Below are positions 7,580-11,524 of a DNA stretch of 11,524 nt, in pieces. The notes under the pieces are model-generated. The model was given only the letters and a program-made list of their open reading frames with translations. It was not told the origin of the DNA and made no database searches. The DNA is taken from NCBI GenBank assembly GCA_003647675.1, contig QMNH01000012.1, positions 1 to 11,524 on the forward strand, read 5' to 3'. Each line of letters begins with the position of its first letter. Positions within the stretch are counted from its first letter, which is position 1. Origin of the DNA: Candidatus Falkowiibacteriota bacterium. GTDB lineage: Bacteria; Patescibacteriota; Patescibacteriia; Patescibacteriales; UBA12075. The position numbers and the translations under genes are program-made.

Positions 7580-8137
7580 TTAATACTCTGGGGCTTCAAA
7601 TAAATGTATTCGGTCAAACGGCCAACCCCGTAAAAGCACCCGACCGGTCAAATAACTGTCATTTACCGGGCCAAAGCTACGGGAATCCTTGGAGGAATTA
7701 CGATTATCTCCCAATACAAAATATTCATTATCGCTGAGGATTACTTTTTTTTCGGACAAACCGTATGTTTTAACTCCTGAGGTTAAATAAGGCTCCTCCA
7801 AAATCATCCCTTCCTTATTTTCTTCATTATAAATAATTACATTGCCGTCCTTTATTTGCACTTCCTCGCCCGGCAAGGCAATCATTCTTTTAATAAAATA
7901 TTCCTGCGGATTTTTAGGATAACGGAACACGACAATATCGCCCCTTTCCGGAGAATTAAAACGATAAGTAATTTCATCAATTATTAAATACTCATGATCG
8001 TAAAAATTCGGTTCCATAGAAGCTCCCTTAACATAAAAAGGCTGGATTAAAAAATACCTGACGGGAATAATAATAACCAATGAAATCACTACTATTTTAA
8101 TTAATTCAAAAACAAAACTAAAAAAATTCCTAAGCAT
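7580..8137 (-). CDS. lepB: Signal peptidase I
   Basis: A 185-residue S26-family membrane protease that removes signal peptides on the outer face of the cytoplasmic membrane. A single N-terminal membrane helix (about 8-30) leads to box B, GASMEP with the nucleophile Ser40. Box D has the general base Lys83 in FIKRMIALPGE, and box E is GDNRNSSKDSR (143-153). The length is typical of small one-helix forms. I chose the ATG at 8137; the frame is also open to a TTG at 8155, which would add six residues. No SD is visible at either. Both upstream envelope proteins in this window carry signal peptides ending in small-x-Ala sites, which suit this enzyme. It is transcribed divergently from the LCP gene, probably from the promoter at 8232-8260. 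Confidence 0.96.
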   Translation of the reverse strand: MLRNFFSFVFELIKIVVISLVIIIPVRYFLIQPFYVKGASMEPNFYDHEYLIIDEITYRFNSPERGDIVVFRYPKNPQEYFIKRMIALPGEEVQIKDGNVIIYNEENKEGMILEEPYLTSGVKTYGLSEKKVILSDNEYFVLGDNRNSSKDSRSFGPVNDSYLTGRVLLRGWPFDRIHLFEAPEY

Positions 8138-8231
8138 ATATTTTTTATATATCAAACAAAAGAAACAAAAAATAGGAATAATTTATATTATTCATATTTT
8201 TCTTTCTTTTTTTATTATTTTTCTCTAATTC

Positions 8232-8260
8232 AATATAACACTAAACTTAAAAAAAATCAA
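8232..8260 (-). promoter_or_regulatory. Candidate promoter for lepB
   Basis: On the minus strand TTGATT (8260-8255) and TATATT (8237-8232) are exactly 17 bp apart, matching four and five of six consensus bases. A transcript would start near 8225, about 88 nt before the lepB ATG. Confidence 0.45.
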
Positions 8261-8318
8261 ATATACGTATAAAAGCCTATTCGTCTGCATTTTATCCCCT
8301 TTACAGTCTAAAATTTAA

Positions 8319-8332
8319 TTGGATTTATCCAA
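8319..8332. promoter_or_regulatory. Small dyad upstream of the LCP promoter (possible operator)
   Basis: TTGGAT and ATCCAA are perfect 6-bp inverted halves around TT, ten bases before the -35 box at 8343. The position would suit a regulator site, but a dyad this short can arise by chance and no regulator gene is present in the window. Confidence 0.25.
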
Positions 8333-8342
8333 ATTGGTAATA

Positions 8343-8371
8343 TTGTAAAATTTTGCAAACCTAGCTATAAT
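8343..8371 (+). promoter_or_regulatory. Candidate promoter for the LCP gene (and der)
   Basis: TTGTAA (8343-8348) and a perfect TATAAT (8366-8371) lie 17 bp apart. Transcription would start near 8378, leaving a leader of about 80 nt before the ATG at 8458. This is the best sigma-70-like promoter in the window and could drive both the LCP gene and der. Confidence 0.6.
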
Positions 8372-8457
8372 AAAACAAGAATAAACAAAGTAAAATAGGC
8401 CTAATATTAAAATAGGTTATTTTTATGTTTTAAAAACTAAATTGATACCATAATTTT

Positions 8458-9957
8458 ATGAATAAAGCCCAAACAAGCACAACCCCCCCCTTCAATGAAG
8501 ACGGAGAAGATGTAAAAATTTCCATTAGAACCAAAAAAAAGAAAAAATTTGCGAAACCGCTTATCTATCTGTCTATTTTTATAATAACCGGCCTGGCGGT
8601 TTTTACCAGCCAGGTTTTAGTGTCTGAGCAAAGCTCGTCTTCCTGGCTGTATAATCTGCCGCTCGTAAAACAAATCCGGCATCTAGCCGAAAGTGCGGAT
8701 CGAAATCTTAAGGGCGAAGACAGGGAAAGAATAAACATGCTTCTTCTGGGCATGGGCGGCAGCCGGCATGAGGGCGGCTACTTAACCGATACTATTATGA
8801 TTGCCAGCCTGGATATTAAAACTAAAAAAATTGCCTTAATCTCGATCCCCCGGGATTTAGCCGTGCCGGCAGAAGACAGGGGCTGGATAAAAATAAATCA
8901 TATTAACGCTTATGCCGAAGCCGAGGCCCAAAATAGCGGCGGCTTGGCAATCAGCCAAGCGGTCAGTGATGTCTTTGCTATACCGATAGATTATTATATT
9001 CGCCTTGATTTTGACGGCTTTGTTAATATCGTTGATGAGCTCGGAGGGCTAAACGTCCAGGTGGAAAATACCCTAGATGATTATTCTTATCCTGTTATGG
9101 GAATGGAAGAGGCCGAGCCATACGAGGCCAGATACGAACACCTGCATGTTGAGGAAGGCTGGCAAAAAATGGACGGGGACTTGGCGCTTAAATTCGCCCG
9201 TTCGCGCCATGGCATCCGCGGCGAAGGGTCTGATTTCGCCCGCGCCAAAAGACAGCAAAAAATATTGGAAGCGGCAAAAAATAAAATTTTATCCATGTCT
9301 GTTTTGTTTAAACCTAAAATGATCTCGGATATTATCAGCCAATACAACGAACATGTCAGTACTAATTTAAAAATCTGGGAAATAATAAAATTGTGGGATT
9401 TATTTAAAGATGTTGACAAAGAACATATAATTAACAAAGTGATTGATAACGGCCCTAACGGCCTTTTGACTGAATCCATTTCCGAAAAAGGAGCCTATAT
9501 ACTAAGTCCTCGCAGCGGAGATTTCGCGGAAATTCAATATTTCATTAATAGTATTTTTTCAGACGCCCCCGAAGAAGACAAAATCATGGTATCGGACGAA
9601 AGGGCAACCGTGGAAGTCCGTAATGGCACCTGGATTAACGGACTGGCTTCCAAAACCGCTTTGGACATAGAAAAATACGGTTTTATTGTTGTTAGAATTG
9701 GAAACAGCACCCGGCAAAATTTTGAAAAATCCGTTATTTACGACTTAACTTACGGCGAAAAAATGGAATCTTTAACAATATTAAAAAATAAAACTAACGC
9801 CAATATTTCTTTCAGCCTGCCCGATTGGCTGGTAGAAGAAATCAGTAATGAGCTGGAAAATGAAAAAAGTCCGATTCAACCCGATTTTATCCTGGTAATC
9901 GGCCGTGATGCCGACATAACCGAATCCGGAATTGAAAATACTGAAAATGAAATGTAA
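8458..9957 (+). CDS. LytR-CpsA-Psr (LCP) family cell-wall glycopolymer transferase with LytR_C domain
   Basis: A 499-residue membrane-anchored protein. A basic cytoplasmic N-terminus (to about 33, with KKKKK at 26-30) precedes one membrane helix (about 34-55). The LCP domain (about 91-290) has INMLLLGMGG, then LTDT with D111, SIPRD with R132, the FDGFVNIVDELGGL segment, and the FARSRHG and DFARAKRQQ arginines that bind lipid pyrophosphate in the family. A LytR_C-like domain lies at about 395-485 (VEVRNGTWINGLA start, FILVIGRD end). LCP enzymes transfer undecaprenyl-linked polymers onto peptidoglycan outside the membrane. Old annotations call them transcriptional attenuators, but no DNA-binding domain is seen. 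A C8 run interrupts codons 9-11. The ATG at 8458 has no SD; the gene ends in two adjacent TAA codons. der follows after 37 bp. Confidence 0.93.
   Translation: MNKAQTSTTPPFNEDGEDVKISIRTKKKKKFAKPLIYLSIFIITGLAVFTSQVLVSEQSSSSWLYNLPLVKQIRHLAESADRNLKGEDRERINMLLLGMGGSRHEGGYLTDTIMIASLDIKTKKIALISIPRDLAVPAEDRGWIKINHINAYAEAEAQNSGGLAISQAVSDVFAIPIDYYIRLDFDGFVNIVDELGGLNVQVENTLDDYSYPVMGMEEAEPYEARYEHLHVEEGWQKMDGDLALKFARSRHGIRGEGSDFARAKRQQKILEAAKNKILSMSVLFKPKMISDIISQYNEHVSTNLKIWEIIKLWDLFKDVDKEHIINKVIDNGPNGLLTESISEKGAYILSPRSGDFAEIQYFINSIFSDAPEEDKIMVSDERATVEVRNGTWINGLASKTALDIEKYGFIVVRIGNSTRQNFEKSVIYDLTYGEKMESLTILKNKTNANISFSLPDWLVEEISNELENEKSPIQPDFILVIGRDADITESGIENTENEM
8483..8490. repeat. C8 homopolymer at the start of the LCP coding region
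   Basis: Eight cytosines fall in codons 9-11 (Thr-Pro-Pro) of an otherwise AT-rich gene. Gain or loss of one base would shift the frame almost at the start of the protein. It could be a slippage site or just a tract prone to sequencing error. Confidence 0.9.
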
Positions 9958-9999
9958 TAACTAATTATTAGTTATTGGTTATTAGTTATTAATTATGAA
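9956..9999 (+). repeat. AT-rich heptad repeat and dyad between the LCP gene and der
   Basis: Four units of TTATT(A/G)(G/A) run head to tail (9965-9992), and a fifth, degenerate unit (TTATGAA, 9993-9999) contains the der ATG. AATAACTAAT (9956-9965) is the inverse of ATTAGTTATT (9967-9976), so the front half is also a near-perfect dyad that overlaps the LCP stop. It leaves no SD for der. Confidence 0.85.
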
Positions 10000-11419
10000 A
10001 TATACAAAAAAAAATCTTCCCTCGGTGGTTCTGTTCGGCCGTACTAATGTCGGAAAGTCATCATTATTTAATTGCTTAACCGAAAAGCGCAAAGCTTTGA
10101 TTTCCAATATTGAAGGAACAACCCGGGATGCTAATATCGGCGAAGTAAATTGGCGCGGTAAAAATTTGGAACTGATTGATACGGGCGGGATCATGGATCT
10201 TAAATATTTAACCGAAAAAAAAACTAAAACAACGGATATTGAAGCAAAAGTACAAACCCGGGCTCGCGATTATATCGAACGGGCTGATTTAATTTTATTT
10301 CTGGTAGATACTAAGGCCGGACTTCTGCCGCAAGACAAACAAATGGCTCTGTATCTTAAAAAAATATTGCCATTTACCGACAATATTATTCTGGTTGCCA
10401 ATAAAACCGACAGCCCGAAACTAAGAAGGGAAATCGCTGAATTTAATAAATTATCTTTAGGTGAACCGCTTCCGATTTCAGCAATAACCGGCTCAGGCAC
10501 TGGAGATTTATTGGACGAAATAGTTAAAAAAATCAGAAAACTTAAAATCCCCTCCCCATCGATAATAAAAAACGATGAAAAAGAAACAATAAACGTTTCT
10601 ATTATCGGAAAACCCAATGTTGGAAAATCAAGCTTGGTAAACGCTATTTTAGAAAATGACAAAAATATTGTCAGTCCAACGCCCCATACCACCCGCGAAC
10701 CGCAAGACACTTTAATAGAACATAACGGCGCTCTTATAAACTTGATTGATACTGCCGGTATCAGTAAAAAAGGGCAAAAGGGAGCAAAACGCTTAAAAGT
10801 AAAAAATACATTGGAAAAATTCAGCATAACTAAATCTTTGAAAACTCTGAAAAATTCTGATATCGCCCTCTTGATGCTTGATATAAATAAAACAATAACC
10901 CATCAAGACGCTAAGCTGGTCGAAGAAATAGTTAAAACAAAAACCAGCTTAATAGTCATAGCCAATAAATGGGATACGGTTAAAGAGCGTAATACTAAAT
11001 TATATACCCAAAAAATTTATACCTACCTGCCGTTTATAAAATGGGCGCCAATCCAGTTTACATCCGCTTTAACCGGTGAAAAAGTTAAAAAAGTTTTAGA
11101 CATAGCTTTAAAAGTTTCCGAGGAAAGAAAAACAGAAATTCAAGCCAACCCTCTTAATAAATTTCTGTCTCGAATAGTAAAAAAACACGCTCCGGCAAAA
11201 GGAAAAGGCACAAAACATCCCTACGTATATGAGCTAAAACAAATGGGAGCAAATCCGCCGATATTTGCCATCCGTATCGGCGCAAAAGACAATATCCATT
11301 TTTCTTATTTAAAATTTATTGAAAATAGGTTAAGAGAAAAATTTGGATTTTTAGGAACGCCATTAAAAATGTGTATAGAAAAAAATAAAAAAATTCATGG
11401 TAAAAAAGAGGAAATTTAA
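9995..11419 (+). CDS. der: Ribosome-assembly GTPase Der (EngA)
   Basis: A 474-residue protein with two GTPase domains in tandem, the hallmark of Der, which acts in maturation of the large ribosomal subunit. Domain 1 has P-loop GRTNVGKSS (15-23), switch TTRD, DTGG and NKTD. Domain 2 has P-loop GKPNVGKSS (from 205), TTRE, DTAG and NKWD. A KH-like domain fills the last 110 residues, ending in a lysine-rich tail. The length is near the family's usual 430-490. Domain 1 has Thr where Pro is usual in the P-loop, and domain 2 has TTREPQ in place of the common TTRDA; neither should destroy binding. The ATG at 9995 has no SD and lies inside a TTATTAG-type repeat; no better start exists. Likely co-transcribed with the LCP gene. 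The last 19 bases of the gene fall inside the terminal palindrome, so the C-terminal residues deserve checking. Confidence 0.96.
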   Translation: MKYTKKNLPSVVLFGRTNVGKSSLFNCLTEKRKALISNIEGTTRDANIGEVNWRGKNLELIDTGGIMDLKYLTEKKTKTTDIEAKVQTRARDYIERADLILFLVDTKAGLLPQDKQMALYLKKILPFTDNIILVANKTDSPKLRREIAEFNKLSLGEPLPISAITGSGTGDLLDEIVKKIRKLKIPSPSIIKNDEKETINVSIIGKPNVGKSSLVNAILENDKNIVSPTPHTTREPQDTLIEHNGALINLIDTAGISKKGQKGAKRLKVKNTLEKFSITKSLKTLKNSDIALLMLDINKTITHQDAKLVEEIVKTKTSLIVIANKWDTVKERNTKLYTQKIYTYLPFIKWAPIQFTSALTGEKVKKVLDIALKVSEERKTEIQANPLNKFLSRIVKKHAPAKGKGTKHPYVYELKQMGANPPIFAIRIGAKDNIHFSYLKFIENRLREKFGFLGTPLKMCIEKNKKIHGKKEEI

Positions 11420-11524
11420 AGAGGCTAAACCACTACGATTTGTATTTGTTAAATTGAGTTTTAAAACTCAATTTAACAAATACAAATCGTAGTGGTTTAG
11501 CCTCTTTAAATTTCCTCTTTTTTA
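11401..11524. repeat. Perfect 124-nt palindrome at the window end
   Basis: Bases 11401-11462 are the exact reverse complement of 11463-11524, with no loop and no mismatch; the centre reads GAGTTTTAAAACTC. The palindrome takes in the last codons and stop of der and is cut by the window edge, so its true extent is unknown. No T-run typical of a terminator follows. It is either a fold-back artefact at a contig end or a real hairpin end. Confidence 0.95.

Larger units (their letters stand above)
8138..8457. other. Divergent intergenic region, non-coding
   Basis: This 320-bp AT-rich gap separates lepB (minus) from the LCP gene (plus). It holds two divergent promoter candidates, one small dyad (TTGGAT-TT-ATCCAA, 8319-8332) and a direct repeat of AAAATAGG around 8393-8425. 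I see no open frame of note, no tRNA and no riboswitch-like structure. Confidence 0.7.

Noticed and set aside
8138..8155. TTG at 8155 as the lepB start
   Set aside because: A rare start codon with no SD; the ATG at 8137 gives a normal short cytoplasmic end before the membrane helix.
9087..9479. Open frame of 130 codons on the minus strand
   Set aside because: It is antisense to the conserved LCP domain and has no sign of being a real protein.
8458..9957. Transcriptional regulator (LytR attenuator) function
   Set aside because: The protein has a membrane anchor and an extracellular LCP catalytic domain, and no DNA-binding domain is visible.
10270..10827. Open frame of 185 codons on the minus strand
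   Set aside because: It lies wholly opposite der, whose motifs are unmistakable, and its translation resembles no family I know.
11420..11524. CRISPR repeat or intrinsic terminator after der
   Set aside because: There is no spaced direct repeat, and the symmetry extends into the coding region with no loop and no T-run, so the terminal palindrome explains it better.
1..11524. Recoded UGA (code 25 of some CPR lineages)
   Set aside because: Every gene reads through at normal length with standard stops, all of them TAA, and no in-frame TGA is needed.

Overview
The window looks like part of a low-GC bacterial genome, most likely from the Candidate Phyla Radiation (Patescibacteria), possibly the Falkowbacteria/Kuenenbacteria neighbourhood. 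The lineage is inferred. It rests on short stand-alone housekeeping genes, almost no Shine-Dalgarno sequences, TAA as the only stop codon seen, and two secreted proteins that join a two-helix type IV secretion (VirB2/TrbC-like) pilin domain to Ig-like domains, an architecture I associate with that radiation. The standard bacterial code fits: no coding frame needs TGA as a sense codon.

Layout. Positions 1-3820 (minus strand) hold two tandem, paralogous envelope proteins. Each has a signal peptide, a pilin-like two-helix domain and a long extracellular part; the second one runs off the left edge. A divergent intergenic region (3821-4015) follows, then rel on the plus strand (4016-5482), a short (p)ppGpp synthetase/hydrolase. 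Rel converges with rpsU (5628-5864, minus). Between them lie a large composite hairpin and a symmetric bidirectional terminator. rpsU is 33 bp downstream of hisS (5898-7316, minus), probably in one operon. A 263-bp AT-rich spacer with a long imperfect inverted repeat separates hisS from lepB (7580-8137, minus). lepB diverges from an LCP-family cell-wall gene (8458-9957, plus) across 320 bp that contains two credible divergent promoters. der (9995-11419, plus) follows the LCP gene after 37 bp and is probably co-transcribed with it. The last 124 bases (11401-11524) form a perfect palindrome that includes the end of der and stops exactly at the window edge.

How the genes fit together. There are two themes. 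One is translation and ribosome upkeep: HisRS, bS21, the ribosome-assembly GTPase Der, and Rel, which ties ppGpp to growth. The other is the cell envelope: two pilin/Ig adhesin-like proteins, signal peptidase I that could process them, and an LCP glycopolymer transferase. Nothing shows a new multi-gene defence or mobile system. The most unusual items are the pilin-Ig pair with its 16-glycine hinge and the terminal palindrome. The palindrome is most simply an assembly fold-back, though a hairpin replicon end cannot be excluded from sequence alone.
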